Positions 8,714 through 17,787 of a stretch of DNA of 52,244 nt are shown in pieces. Every line of letters starts with the position of its first letter. The first letter of the stretch is position 1. Under the pieces are notes generated by a model that saw only the letters and a list, made by a program, of their open reading frames with translations, ran no database searches and was not told the origin of the DNA. Source of the DNA: Gammaproteobacteria bacterium (GTDB lineage: Bacteria; Pseudomonadota; Gammaproteobacteria; Pseudomonadales; Halieaceae); NCBI GenBank assembly GCA_009937065.1, contig JAACDF010000246.1:1-52244 (forward strand), read 5' to 3'. The translations under genes were made by a program, and so were the position numbers.

Positions 8714-9823
8714 ATGGGGAAAGATATTGACCACGATATATTGGAACTTCGCGGCTCGAGCATTTCCTACTTCACGGGCAAGATGGAAAATTACTTCCGG
8801 TTAAAGGGCATTCCCTATCGGCTTGAGGCAATGAACTTCCCTAGCGAGGTAAAGCGTAATCAGGAGCGAATAGGTATCTCTCAAATGCCGGTTGTTGGTC
8901 TCCCCGATGGTCGCTGGATGACGGATACCACTGCGATGATTCGGTGGTTTGAGGACGCGTACCCCGATAACCCCGTTGTTCCGGAGGATACAGTGCAGAC
9001 CTTCGTCTGCTTCCTATTAGAGGATTGGGCCGACGAGTGGTGGTGGCGTCCCGCCATGCACTACCGCTGGTTTTACGATGAGGGCGCGCGATTTGCGTCC
9101 GGTCATTTGGCTCGCGAGGTGATGGGCGGTCTGCATCTGCCGCTGTTCGTTAAGCGAGCTGTGCTTCGTAGGCGTCAGCGCAATGGCTATACTCGCGGCG
9201 ACGGTATCGGCCGGGCGGCCGTCGCGGGTGTTGAGGCCGATGTGGCGGCGCTGTTCTCCCAGCTAGAGGCCATCTTTTCAAAACGACGTTTTCTATTCGG
9301 TGATCGACCGACTCTGGCTGACATCGGTTTCTCCGGACCCTTCTTTCGACACTTCGCTCTGGATCCGATACCACTTCAGCTACTTCGGCATACGGCACCT
9401 AATACGTTGGAGTGGGTCATGCGTTTGTGGAATTGCAGTCCTGAAAGCTTACAAGGTGACCTCCTTGAGGGTATTCCTGATGATATCCACGCGTTGCTGC
9501 AACACATGGCGAGAGGCTACTTGCCCTACCTGAATGCTAACGTCGAGGCTATCCGGCAGGGGAAATCGACATTTACCACAGAGGTTGATGGGGTGACGTA
9601 TACGCAGGCCCGAAGCTCTCATTACCGGGTGTGGTGCCTATCGGAGCTCCGCTCGCGATTCAATTCGGTGCCACAGGATGTACGACCGGGCTTGCAAGCG
9701 CTTTTGACGGATACAGGGATGTGGGAGGCGCTGTGGGAGCAGGGCGATCTGCCGCTATCCGAAGCTCAAGAGAGCCGCTTGCCCTTTTGGGCTGATCACA
9801 AGATGCTGCAGGTAAATTCCTAG
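8714..9823 (+). CDS. Glutathione S-transferase-like protein with long C-terminal extension
   Basis: 369 residues. The first ~80 form a thioredoxin-fold GST N domain (SYFTGKMENYFRLKGIPY, then the cis-Pro strand ISQMPVVGLPDG and TDTTAMIRWFED). A helical GST C-like domain follows to about residue 230 (FLFGDRPTLADIGFSGPFFRHF). Roughly 130 further residues extend past a normal ~200-220-residue GST and resemble no domain I can name. The usual catalytic Ser/Tyr/Cys position is not obvious (S-YFTGKM), so it may bind rather than conjugate glutathione, or act as an isomerase or dehalogenase. AAGGA at 8703-8707 supports the start. It is followed after 41 bp by HMG-CoA lyase on the same strand, so co-transcription is possible. 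Confidence 0.75.
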   Translation: MGKDIDHDILELRGSSISYFTGKMENYFRLKGIPYRLEAMNFPSEVKRNQERIGISQMPVVGLPDGRWMTDTTAMIRWFEDAYPDNPVVPEDTVQTFVCFLLEDWADEWWWRPAMHYRWFYDEGARFASGHLAREVMGGLHLPLFVKRAVLRRRQRNGYTRGDGIGRAAVAGVEADVAALFSQLEAIFSKRRFLFGDRPTLADIGFSGPFFRHFALDPIPLQLLRHTAPNTLEWVMRLWNCSPESLQGDLLEGIPDDIHALLQHMARGYLPYLNANVEAIRQGKSTFTTEVDGVTYTQARSSHYRVWCLSELRSRFNSVPQDVRPGLQALLTDTGMWEALWEQGDLPLSEAQESRLPFWADHKMLQVNS

Positions 9824-9864
9824 CACTATGGCGTTATTCAGTCCTGGCGCGTAGCCTTCTGATC

Positions 9865-10782
9865 ATGGTCGATACGGTGACAATAAAAGAAGTAGGTCCA
9901 AGGGATGGATTGCAATCGCAGCCTGGCCATCTGAGTGTTGAGGCTCGGCTCGAACTGATCACAGCCTTGATCAACGCGCGACTTCCCGAGATAGAAGTTG
10001 GTTCGTTCGTTTCACCCAAAGCAGTTCCTCAGATGGCGGGTACGGACGCTTTGGTTGCAGCGCTGCCCCAGACTGGCTGCAAATACAGTGTGCTGGTGCC
10101 CAATCAGAAAGGGTATGAGCTGGCTCTCTCCGCGGGCATTACCGAGATGGGTTTGGTGGTCTCTGCGACCGAGCTAATGAACCAAAATAACATTGGCAAA
10201 GGGCTTGAAGACACCTTCAGCTCCGCCGAGATTATTTTAGAGCGTGCTCTTGAAGAGGGGGTCGACATACATGTCTATTTGGCGGTCGCCTTCGAGTGTC
10301 CCTATGAAGGGCTCGTTGCCGAACGCACGGTTATCGATCAAGTAAATCGGTTGATGCGATGGCGACCCTCACGGCTCATGGTGGCCGATACGATTGGAGC
10401 CGCTAATCCGAGGGCCGTCAGTTCACTCGTATCCGAGTTGGTTGCACAGCATGGCTCCGAGGTTTTGGGATGTCATTTTCACGATACCCGCGCCATGGCG
10501 ATGACAAACGTATTTGCTGCTTTGGAAAACGATATCCGACTGTTTGATAGTGCCATCGGAGGGTTGGGGGGCTGTCCCTTTGCGCCGGGTGCGAAGGGCA
10601 ATTTGGCGACGGAAGACCTGGTCACCTTGCTCGAAAGCATGGGCGTTGAAACAGGTGTGAATCTTGAGCATCTCCTTGCTGCCGTTACCACAGCAAATCG
10701 TCTTTTGGCCGCAGACAACTATGGACGCACTTATTCGTGGGTGTCTCGTAGTTGGCAGAAGCTGGGTCAATCCCGCTATTAA
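9865..10782 (+). CDS. mvaB: Hydroxymethylglutaryl-CoA lyase
   Basis: Cleaves 3-hydroxy-3-methylglutaryl-CoA to acetoacetate and acetyl-CoA, the last step of leucine degradation. The 305-residue protein is full length. It shows KEVGPRDGLQ (substrate/metal Arg-Asp), GCHFHDTRAMA (metal histidines) and the signature GLGGCPFAPGAKGN with Cys237, the same number as the catalytic cysteine known for the Pseudomonas mevalonii enzyme. It is a cytosolic TIM-barrel enzyme. Other leucine-pathway genes (isovaleryl-CoA dehydrogenase, methylcrotonyl-CoA carboxylase) are absent here; the partner is instead a convergent class III CoA-transferase whose stop is at the adjacent base. The Shine-Dalgarno before ATG 9865 is weak. 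The symbol could equally be liuE or hmgL. Confidence 0.95.
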   Translation: MVDTVTIKEVGPRDGLQSQPGHLSVEARLELITALINARLPEIEVGSFVSPKAVPQMAGTDALVAALPQTGCKYSVLVPNQKGYELALSAGITEMGLVVSATELMNQNNIGKGLEDTFSSAEIILERALEEGVDIHVYLAVAFECPYEGLVAERTVIDQVNRLMRWRPSRLMVADTIGAANPRAVSSLVSELVAQHGSEVLGCHFHDTRAMAMTNVFAALENDIRLFDSAIGGLGGCPFAPGAKGNLATEDLVTLLESMGVETGVNLEHLLAAVTTANRLLAADNYGRTYSWVSRSWQKLGQSRY

Positions 10783-11964
10783 CTAGTCTCGCGATAAATT
10801 GGCGATGTCCTCGTCCGACATGCCTAGTAGCTCCGACAGCACTTCATGCGTATGAGCACCCACGTCGCCGCCGGGCCATTCGGTTGCGCCGGGAGTCTCA
10901 CTGAGTCTTGGCATAATCGCTGGAATCTTAAGCGGCTCACCATCGATTTCGACGGTTTCAAACAATCCCCTAGCGTTGTAGTGGGGATCCTCCAGCATGT
11001 CGGCTACGCTGTAGATCGGGCCCACAGGCACCTTTACTGTCTCGAGCTTATCGATGATTTCTGTTGATGTGTGTGCGGCGCACCAATCGGCTAGCGCATC
11101 GTCAATTCGTTGCTGATGAATGACGCGCCCCGGGTTTTGAGCGAGTGCTGGATCGTTGGCGATATCGGGTCGATCGGCTTCTAACATGAGGCGCTTAAAA
11201 ATACTGTCGCCGTTTCCACCGATGACAACAAATTTATCGTCTGCACACCGGTAGGTGTTGGTTGGCACAATCCCTGTGATGGTTGATCCTGAGGGTTCAC
11301 GAATAACGCCGGCCCCGTCGTACTCGGGAATGATGCCCTCCAGCAGATTGAAGACAGACTCGTACAGTGCGACGTCTACTACCTGTCCTTCATTCGACTG
11401 ATGCCGCTGAATGATGGCAAGTGTAACGCCGAGGGCGGCGTGAATCGCGGCGACGGTATCTCCCAACGAGATATTGGGGCGTACCGGTGGCTCATCTTTG
11501 TGTCCATTGATGTAGCGAAAACCCGCATATCCCTCGGTCACCGATGCGTAGCCCGGTTTTTGTGAGAACGGCCCCGTCTGGCCGTAGCCGGAAATTCGAG
11601 CGTAAATGAGACCCGGATTATCAGGTTTGATGTCCTCCGGCCCCAGCGCCCACTTTTCCATGGTGCCGGGTCGAAAGTTCTCGATAACCACATCGGCAGT
11701 TTTTAATAGCCGCCGCGTGACGTCGCGACCGCCTTCTGTTTTCAGATCGAGCACCACGCTCTTCTTATTTCGTCCGAGCGAGCGATACCAGAAAGATGTG
11801 CCATTGTTAACTTCCCGCCACTGGCGCAAGGGATCGCCGCCCGGCGGTTCAATCTTAATTACCTCAGCACCAAAGTAACCAAGGATAGCCCCTGTGAAGG
11901 GCCCGGCAAGAAGCTGGCCGAGCTCTACGACTCTGATACCTGAGAGCGGCTTTGCCATGGACAT
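10783..11964 (-). CDS. CaiB/BaiF family class III CoA-transferase
   Basis: 393 residues, the usual family length. Class III hallmarks are visible: LAGPFTGAILGYFGAEVIKIEPPGGDP at residues ~19-45, NKKSVVLDLK, ISGYGQTGPF, and the catalytic aspartate in ISLGDTVAA at residue 169, the position known from formyl-CoA transferase. It transfers CoA between carboxylic acids via an aspartyl-CoA intermediate. Its stop abuts that of HMG-CoA lyase, convergent. Family members include human SUGCT, which makes HMG-CoA from succinyl-CoA and 3-hydroxy-3-methylglutarate, so a role feeding the lyase is reasonable but inferred. A second in-frame ATG two codons in is an alternative start; AGGAA lies upstream of the first. 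Confidence 0.92.
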   Translation of the reverse strand: MSMAKPLSGIRVVELGQLLAGPFTGAILGYFGAEVIKIEPPGGDPLRQWREVNNGTSFWYRSLGRNKKSVVLDLKTEGGRDVTRRLLKTADVVIENFRPGTMEKWALGPEDIKPDNPGLIYARISGYGQTGPFSQKPGYASVTEGYAGFRYINGHKDEPPVRPNISLGDTVAAIHAALGVTLAIIQRHQSNEGQVVDVALYESVFNLLEGIIPEYDGAGVIREPSGSTITGIVPTNTYRCADDKFVVIGGNGDSIFKRLMLEADRPDIANDPALAQNPGRVIHQQRIDDALADWCAAHTSTEIIDKLETVKVPVGPIYSVADMLEDPHYNARGLFETVEIDGEPLKIPAIMPRLSETPGATEWPGGDVGAHTHEVLSELLGMSDEDIANLSRD

Positions 11965-12113
11965 GAGAGCTTCTTTCCTGAGCTGATGATTAACACGGGC
12001 ACCAGCATACTATGGGAGATCGAACAGAAGCTAAATCTCCCACCGGGGATAGATTGCGTAGGTGTCGCATGTCATCCTAAGCCGATAGAGCCAATAAGTA
12101 GCAGGAAGTAGAT

Positions 12114-12944
12114 ATGACAGTGTTAGCAGACAAAGTTATCTGGATCACCGGTGCCTCGTCAGGCATTGGAAAGGCCTTGGCTCAAACTGCCGCAGAACAA
12201 AATACGAAACTGATTCTGTCGGGGCGTCGTGTCGATGCACTCAAGGCGCTCGCCAGCGAGCTGCCTGTTGACTGTCTGGTCCTTCCGTTTGAAGTGACCG
12301 ATTACGATGTACTCGCAAGCAAGGTGGACGAGGCCTGGGCCTGGCAGGGCAGAGTCGATATTCTGGTAAACAACGCGGGTATTAGTCAGCGCTGTCTGGC
12401 AATCGATGCAAAGCCTGAGGTTTATACTGAGCTAATCAACATCGATCTGATTGCGCCTATTTGGCTGACGCAGCTTCAGCTAGCGCGGATGGCAGAGGCA
12501 GGTGGCGCCCACATCATCGCAATCAGTTCAGTGGCGGGACGCATTGGTCCGCCTTTGAGAACTGCGTATTCGGCAGCTAAGTTCGGATTGATCGGCTACA
12601 TGGATGCGCTGCGTGCGGAAGTCGATCAAATCCACAACATCAAAGTGACTAACATTCTGCCCGGTTCCGTGGCGACAGACGTTGCGCGCAATGCGTTGAC
12701 CGGTAACGGGTCAAAGAGAGGCATCTCGGATGCGGTGATAGATGCTGGTGACGACCCAGTGGATTGTGCGAAGTGTATATGGGAGGCGGTCAATTCCGAC
12801 AAACCGGAATACATTTATGCGAAAGAAATGGAGATGGGGCTTGCGCAGATGCGTCATGCAGATCCAGACGCCTTTTTTGAGGCAATAGCAGGGTTTGGTG
12901 CACAAACGGCAGAAGCCTACTGGAAGGAAAAGGAGAAAATGTAA
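12114..12944 (+). CDS. Short-chain dehydrogenase/reductase
   Basis: 276-residue classical SDR. TGASSGIGKAL binds the NAD(P) pyrophosphate, NNAGIS stabilises the central sheet, and the catalytic set is Ser in ISSVAG with YSAAK; PGSVATDVARNAL follows as the substrate loop. The arrangement is like mammalian DHRS7-type SDRs, which reduce steroids or other carbonyls; the true substrate is unknown. AGGAAG lies 6 bases before ATG 12114. It stands alone between a divergent CoA-transferase (149 bp upstream) and the large TonB-dependent receptor. Confidence 0.9.
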   Translation: MTVLADKVIWITGASSGIGKALAQTAAEQNTKLILSGRRVDALKALASELPVDCLVLPFEVTDYDVLASKVDEAWAWQGRVDILVNNAGISQRCLAIDAKPEVYTELINIDLIAPIWLTQLQLARMAEAGGAHIIAISSVAGRIGPPLRTAYSAAKFGLIGYMDALRAEVDQIHNIKVTNILPGSVATDVARNALTGNGSKRGISDAVIDAGDDPVDCAKCIWEAVNSDKPEYIYAKEMEMGLAQMRHADPDAFFEAIAGFGAQTAEAYWKEKEKM

Positions 12945-13050
12945 CCACACATCTTGCCAAGAATGGCGACAGCGGTAAGTCTTGCTGCCGCCTATTGGTT
13001 ACCTATCCTGTAACTTGTCTAGTTATATGAACTTTGCCCTCTAGCTTCTG

Positions 13051-13062
13051 ACACAATTGTGT
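13051..13062. promoter_or_regulatory. Perfect palindrome upstream of the TonB-dependent receptor
   Basis: ACACAATTGTGT is a perfect 12-bp palindrome about 140 bp before the receptor start, in a 260-bp AT-rich intergenic stretch. Such dyads often are repressor or activator sites. No cognate regulator is encoded nearby and the promoter could not be placed with confidence. An imperfect hairpin at 12965-12992 without a T-run also lies in this gap, after the SDR. Confidence 0.3.
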
Positions 13063-13204
13063 GTATGCTTGCCGCCCTGTTTATTTAGCTTAGTTGTAAC
13101 GCTAAGGTGAATAGCCATGTAATTTTTCGACATAGAATTTGAGAAATTCGTGCGTTAAAACAAGGTTCCACTCAACCATCACAGATATCCATAGGAGATT
13201 GAAC

Positions 13205-15916
13205 GTGACTAATATTCTTTTAAAAAAGAAAGCTGCGATATTGGCTCTCGCGGTGCCCCTGGCAATGGGTCTCCCCGTACAAGCTTTTGCGCAAGACGGC
13301 GAGATTGAAGAGGTCATCATCACGGGTACTCGTGTTGCTGATCGTTCTGCTGCCGATTCCCCCGTACCTGTTGATGTTATCAGCGGTAGCGAGTTCCGCG
13401 ATAACGCATCTACTGATGTACAGGACATGCTTCGTACAGCTGTACCGTCGTTCGATGTAAATACTCAGCCTATCAGTGACGCAGCGACCATTTCCCGTCC
13501 TGCTAACGTTCGTGGCTTGTCGCCCGACAACGTGCTTGTGCTGGTAAATGGTAAGCGTCGTCACCGCGGTTCGATCATTTCATTCCTAGGAGGTGGTATT
13601 TCTGACGGTGCGCAGGGCGTTGATATCGCTGCAATCCCATCTCTCGCGCTCAAGCAAGTTGAAGTACTGCGTGACGGCGCGTCATCACAGTATGGCTCTG
13701 ATGCTATCGCTGGCGTATTGAACTTCTTGCTTCGTGACGATGACGAAGGTTTCGAGATTATTACCAAGTACGGTTCAACCTTTGAGGGTGACGGAACCAA
13801 TTACATGGTAGCCGCGAACTTTGGTATGCCTTTGGGTGACAACGGCTTCCTTAACCTTACCGGTGAGATCCGCGATGTAGAAGGTACGGTTCGCTCTGTC
13901 ATTCGTGATGATGTTGCTTACGCAGTCGCAAACGGCTACTCGCCCGTTGCGAACTTCCAGAACATCAACACGTACACAAACGAAGTTCCTCAGTACTGGG
14001 GACAGCCTGATGTAGAAGATGACATTAAGTTGTTCTTCAACTCAGCGATCGAACTTAACGACTCAACCGAGGTATACGCGTTTGGTAACCACGCTGAGCG
14101 AACTGTTGAAGGCGGCTTCTTCTACCGAAACGTAGTGGGTCGTGCCAGCAATCTAACGCCCGGCGCGTCCACAGGACAACGTGGTGGTGTTTATCGTGGT
14201 CCAACCGTCGATCCTCTGACAGGTATGGCCCTGGCCGCATCTGCTGGCGGTGTGCCTTCGGTTTTGGTTGGAGACATGGACGGTGGTAGTAGCTGTATCG
14301 ACGGTATTCCACTGGGTGGCCAAGGTGGTATCACACCAGATCCTACTTTCCTCTCACAGGTTACTTCTGACGCAAACTGTTTCTCGTTCATCGAAACTAT
14401 TCCAGCGGGCTTCGTGCCTCGCTTCGGTGGCGACAATGAAGATTCAGCGATTGCTGTCGGTGTTCGCGGTGAGCTCGATTACGGCACAGGCTTGGCCTAT
14501 GACGTGAGTGTTCAGCGCGGTTCAAACCGTTCTGACTTCTTCATCCGCAACACCATTAACGCGTCGCTGGGTCCAAATACTCCACGTGATTTCGTTCCTG
14601 GTGGTCAAGAGCAGACAGAGACGCTGTATAACGCAAACTTCGTCTACACAATGGACGTCGGCTTTGCTTCCGATCTGAACGTCGCGTTTGGTGCTGAATA
14701 CCGTGAAGAAGAGTTTGACCTCTTCGCTGGCGACGCTGCGTCATATGCGCTTGGACCATTGGCCAGCCAGGGCTTCTCATCAAGCTCAAACGGCTTTGGT
14801 GGCTTCCCTGCGAACACATCGGCGTCTCAGGACTCAACAGCATTCTATGTTGACCTGGAAGCTGACATCACTGATGCGGTCACTATGCAGGCTGCGGTTC
14901 GTAATGAGGACTTCAGTACCTTTGGCGAAACCACAGACTACAAGATTGCGGGTGTTGTTCGACTTACCGACCAGTTCCGCCTTCGCGGTGCCATCTCTAC
15001 GGGCTTTCACGCCCCGACGGCAGGTCAGGCAAGCATTACCAATGTAACGACTCAGATCGTTAATGGTGCATTGACAGATCAGGGCACACTGCCACTGTTC
15101 TCAGCGCCTGGTCAGTTGGCGGCCGACTTCATCGAAAGCCAAGGTAATGGTCGTCCTACATTGGGCCCAGAAGAGGCTGATAACTACTCGATCGGTATTG
15201 CAGTAGATTTCGACAACTCTTCTTGGACCGTCGACTACTACAACATTGAAGTAAGTGATCGTGTTGCACTGGGTGCAAACATTAACTTCCTCGACGCATT
15301 GAACTTTGCGGGTGGTAGCAGTTACGGGTCTGTGAGTGATGCGCTGACAGGACTCAGTGATGCTGGAACGATTAATCGGCAAGAGTTCGTTGGTCTTGAA
15401 GATCTGAAGCAGTTCCGTTTCTTCACCAACAGCTTCGATACTGAAACAAAGGGTATCGACCTGGTAGGAAGCACTGACTTCGCGTTTGCCGACGGCGAAT
15501 CAAAGATCACCGTTGCACTGAACTACAACAAGACAACTGTTACCGATCGGGGAAATATCAACCCTATCAGCGGTAGTCGTGTTGAAGCTTTAGAAGATTT
15601 GCTTCCCAACTGGAAAGGTAATGTTGCTTGGAGCCACATGCAGGGCAACTTCCGCACTATGATCCGTGCGAATTACTACGGTTCGTGGAGATCTACGGGT
15701 AACGGTTACAACCTTGGCTCTACAACGCTCGTAGATGCTCAGGTTGCCTACGATTACACTGATAACCTGCAGCTGGTGTTGGGTGTCGAAAATCTATTCG
15801 ACAAGTACCCAGCGGAAAACCCAGGGCAAGGCGGCGTAGGTCAGCTCTACCCAGAAGACAGCCCATTTGGCTTCAACGGTGGTAGCTGGTACGTGCAGGC
15901 ACGCTACACGTTCTAA
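13205..15916 (+). CDS. TonB-dependent outer-membrane receptor
   Basis: A 903-residue outer-membrane transporter energised by TonB-ExbBD. GTG at 13205 is chosen because AGGAG (13193-13197) precedes it and a good signal peptide follows (LALAVPLAMGLPVQAFAQ); the frame opens 66 bp earlier but without a signal sequence. A TonB-box-like EIEEVIITGTR comes next, then a plug domain (PANVRGLSPDNVLVLVNGKR, EVLRDGASSQYGSDAIAG) and a long beta-barrel ending in the typical aromatic ARYTF. The ligand is unknown; the plug type is common in receptors for oligosaccharides, peptides or other organics rather than siderophores. Codons favour CGT, GGT, AAC and TTC more than neighbouring genes, suggesting high expression. 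A strong terminator follows. Confidence 0.93.
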   Translation: MTNILLKKKAAILALAVPLAMGLPVQAFAQDGEIEEVIITGTRVADRSAADSPVPVDVISGSEFRDNASTDVQDMLRTAVPSFDVNTQPISDAATISRPANVRGLSPDNVLVLVNGKRRHRGSIISFLGGGISDGAQGVDIAAIPSLALKQVEVLRDGASSQYGSDAIAGVLNFLLRDDDEGFEIITKYGSTFEGDGTNYMVAANFGMPLGDNGFLNLTGEIRDVEGTVRSVIRDDVAYAVANGYSPVANFQNINTYTNEVPQYWGQPDVEDDIKLFFNSAIELNDSTEVYAFGNHAERTVEGGFFYRNVVGRASNLTPGASTGQRGGVYRGPTVDPLTGMALAASAGGVPSVLVGDMDGGSSCIDGIPLGGQGGITPDPTFLSQVTSDANCFSFIETIPAGFVPRFGGDNEDSAIAVGVRGELDYGTGLAYDVSVQRGSNRSDFFIRNTINASLGPNTPRDFVPGGQEQTETLYNANFVYTMDVGFASDLNVAFGAEYREEEFDLFAGDAASYALGPLASQGFSSSSNGFGGFPANTSASQDSTAFYVDLEADITDAVTMQAAVRNEDFSTFGETTDYKIAGVVRLTDQFRLRGAISTGFHAPTAGQASITNVTTQIVNGALTDQGTLPLFSAPGQLAADFIESQGNGRPTLGPEEADNYSIGIAVDFDNSSWTVDYYNIEVSDRVALGANINFLDALNFAGGSSYGSVSDALTGLSDAGTINRQEFVGLEDLKQFRFFTNSFDTETKGIDLVGSTDFAFADGESKITVALNYNKTTVTDRGNINPISGSRVEALEDLLPNWKGNVAWSHMQGNFRTMIRANYYGSWRSTGNGYNLGSTTLVDAQVAYDYTDNLQLVLGVENLFDKYPAENPGQGGVGQLYPEDSPFGFNGGSWYVQARYTF

Positions 15917-15940
15917 GACAGACCGGCCTAGAAAAACAGA

Positions 15941-15963
15941 AACCCGCCTCGGCGGGTTTTTTT
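15941..15963 (+). terminator. Strong terminator between convergent receptor and amidohydrolase genes
   Basis: AACCCGCC-TC-GGCGGGTT stem followed by seven T residues, 24 bp after the receptor stop. On the other strand the hairpin is followed by TTTCTGTTTTTC, so it may also stop transcripts coming from the convergent amidohydrolase gene. Confidence 0.9.
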
Positions 15964-15984
15964 ATGCCTCGGTACCGAGGAGGA

Positions 15985-17661
15985 TCACATCGCCTTATAA
16001 ACGACTTCGCCGCCGACGATTGTCATGACCGGTTTGGTCGCCAGAATATCGGCTTCGTCGATTGTCATGAGGTTTTGATTTGTAATAGTCATATCGGCAC
16101 GTTTACCCACGCTGATCGATCCAACCTCTGCCTCTTCGAATGCGGCATAGGCATTCCAGAGTGTCATTGACTTCAATGTCTCCTCACGCGACAGTTTCTG
16201 ATCGATTTCATATCCACCTGTTGGCAAGCCTCTGAGCGTTTTTCGCGCGACTGATGCATAAAAATTGGCAATGGGGTTTATGGGCTCAACCGGGACGTCC
16301 GTGCCGTTCGCAATATGGACCCCTGCGTTAAGAAGGTCCCGCCAAACGTAGGCACCTGACTCAATGCGCTCTTTACCGAGTCTATTGATGGCCCACGGGC
16401 GATCTGAGCTCATGTGAATGGCTTGAATCGAGGCGATAACCCCCAGGCTGGCAAAGCGATCAATATCTGAGGGCTGCAGGTGCTGCGAGTGCTCGATGCG
16501 CGAGCGATGATCCCTTTCGCTAAGTGATGCCTCGTGAATGGCGTCGAGAACCACCGTATTGGCTTTATCACCAATCGCGTGCGTATTGATTTGCCAGCCA
16601 TGGGCAGTTGACCGATTCATGATGTCGACCAGCCGGTCTTCATCGAAGGTCTGAACGCCCGAGGTACCCGGATCGTCAGAGTAGGGTTGATGTAACCATG
16701 CAGTTCGCGATCCCAGCGCGCCGTCCATGACGGCTTTAAACGAGCGGATGGTCAGCCGCGATTCATCGTCCGCAATCAGTGGAGGTCGGTTTAACCAATG
16801 GTCTGTTAGTGCCTCATCTTGCGCACTGACCATGGTGTAGACACGCAATTTCAGCTGCTTCGATTCATCGAGCGTTAATTGTGCATCGATATCCGTCGAG
16901 CTCGCACCCGCGTCATGAAAGTTGGTAATACCCCACTGGAAGGCATGCGCCTGTGCAGCAAGTATTGCCGCCATCGAAGACGCCTTTGATAGCGCAGTGA
17001 GGGGGTAGGCGAGGTCGATTGCGTTCTCGTGCAAAATACCGGTGGGGTCGCCTTTGCCATCTTTGACAATGACACCACCATCAGGGGTTGGTGTGTTGTA
17101 GTTCAAATTCAGTGCGTCCATAGCTGCCTGATTAACCAGTGCTGTGTGACCATTCGCGTGACCTAAAAAAACAGGGTTGTTTGGGCTGACCTCCGAAAGG
17201 GACCGGTGCGTAGGGAAGCCGTCAATCATAACGCTGGGCTGCTTGGACCACTTGCTTTGATGCCAGCCCCTCCCTTTGATGACCTGCCCTGGGCTGGCCT
17301 TAGCAGCGGCATCGGCCACCATTCCGACAATGGTCTGATAGCTATCGACACCATTGAGGTCCAAATTAGTAATGGCTTCGCCAAGGCTGCTGAGATGTCC
17401 GTGGCTTTCGATGAAGCCGGGGTAGGCGGTGGCCTCGCCTAGCGCAATATGCTGATGACCCGTCTCGACCTTGCTCCGTGCTGTCACCAGATCACCAACA
17501 TAGGTGAATCGCCCATCCTCGATGACCACCGCTTCGACCACTTTATGGGTATCGTCTGCCGTGTAAATGGTGCCCGAAATCAGCAGACTGGCAGCAAGGC
17601 TGGCAGGGGCAAAAAGCACTGTTAACAGGATGAAAAAAATACGAGCGCCCTGTCTGACCAT
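15985..17661 (-). CDS. Exported YtcJ-like metal-dependent amidohydrolase
   Basis: 558 residues with a signal peptide (FFILLTVLFAPASLAAS). The amidohydrolase-3/YtcJ pattern is clear: GFIESHGHL (metal His-x-His), GRGWHQSKW, FHDAGAS, INTHAIGDKAN, RIEHSQHLQ and the late NGTDVPVEPINP with the metal-binding aspartate. These enzymes hydrolyse amide, formamide or related C-N bonds; the substrate here is not identifiable. Export implies action in the periplasm. AGGAG is eight bases before ATG 17661. It converges on the TonB-dependent receptor and is followed upstream by a formyltransferase gene on the same strand 126 bp away, a context compatible with scavenging amide-linked compounds (inference). Confidence 0.9.
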   Translation of the reverse strand: MVRQGARIFFILLTVLFAPASLAASLLISGTIYTADDTHKVVEAVVIEDGRFTYVGDLVTARSKVETGHQHIALGEATAYPGFIESHGHLSSLGEAITNLDLNGVDSYQTIVGMVADAAAKASPGQVIKGRGWHQSKWSKQPSVMIDGFPTHRSLSEVSPNNPVFLGHANGHTALVNQAAMDALNLNYNTPTPDGGVIVKDGKGDPTGILHENAIDLAYPLTALSKASSMAAILAAQAHAFQWGITNFHDAGASSTDIDAQLTLDESKQLKLRVYTMVSAQDEALTDHWLNRPPLIADDESRLTIRSFKAVMDGALGSRTAWLHQPYSDDPGTSGVQTFDEDRLVDIMNRSTAHGWQINTHAIGDKANTVVLDAIHEASLSERDHRSRIEHSQHLQPSDIDRFASLGVIASIQAIHMSSDRPWAINRLGKERIESGAYVWRDLLNAGVHIANGTDVPVEPINPIANFYASVARKTLRGLPTGGYEIDQKLSREETLKSMTLWNAYAAFEEAEVGSISVGKRADMTITNQNLMTIDEADILATKPVMTIVGGEVVYKAM

Positions 17662-17787
17662 GGGTTTATCTCCTGAGGGTGTGAAGCATCATGTCGATGA
17701 TTCTAGACGTAAACGGACCGCGTTGCAGTGACAAGCGAGTGCTTTGGCTAATGTCTTATCGCCATCACGAGACGGCTTACTTAAGCA

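Noticed and set aside
13139-13204. Upstream ATG extension of the TonB receptor
   Set aside because: The extra 22 residues carry no signal peptide and the GTG at 13205 has a proper ribosome site and leader.
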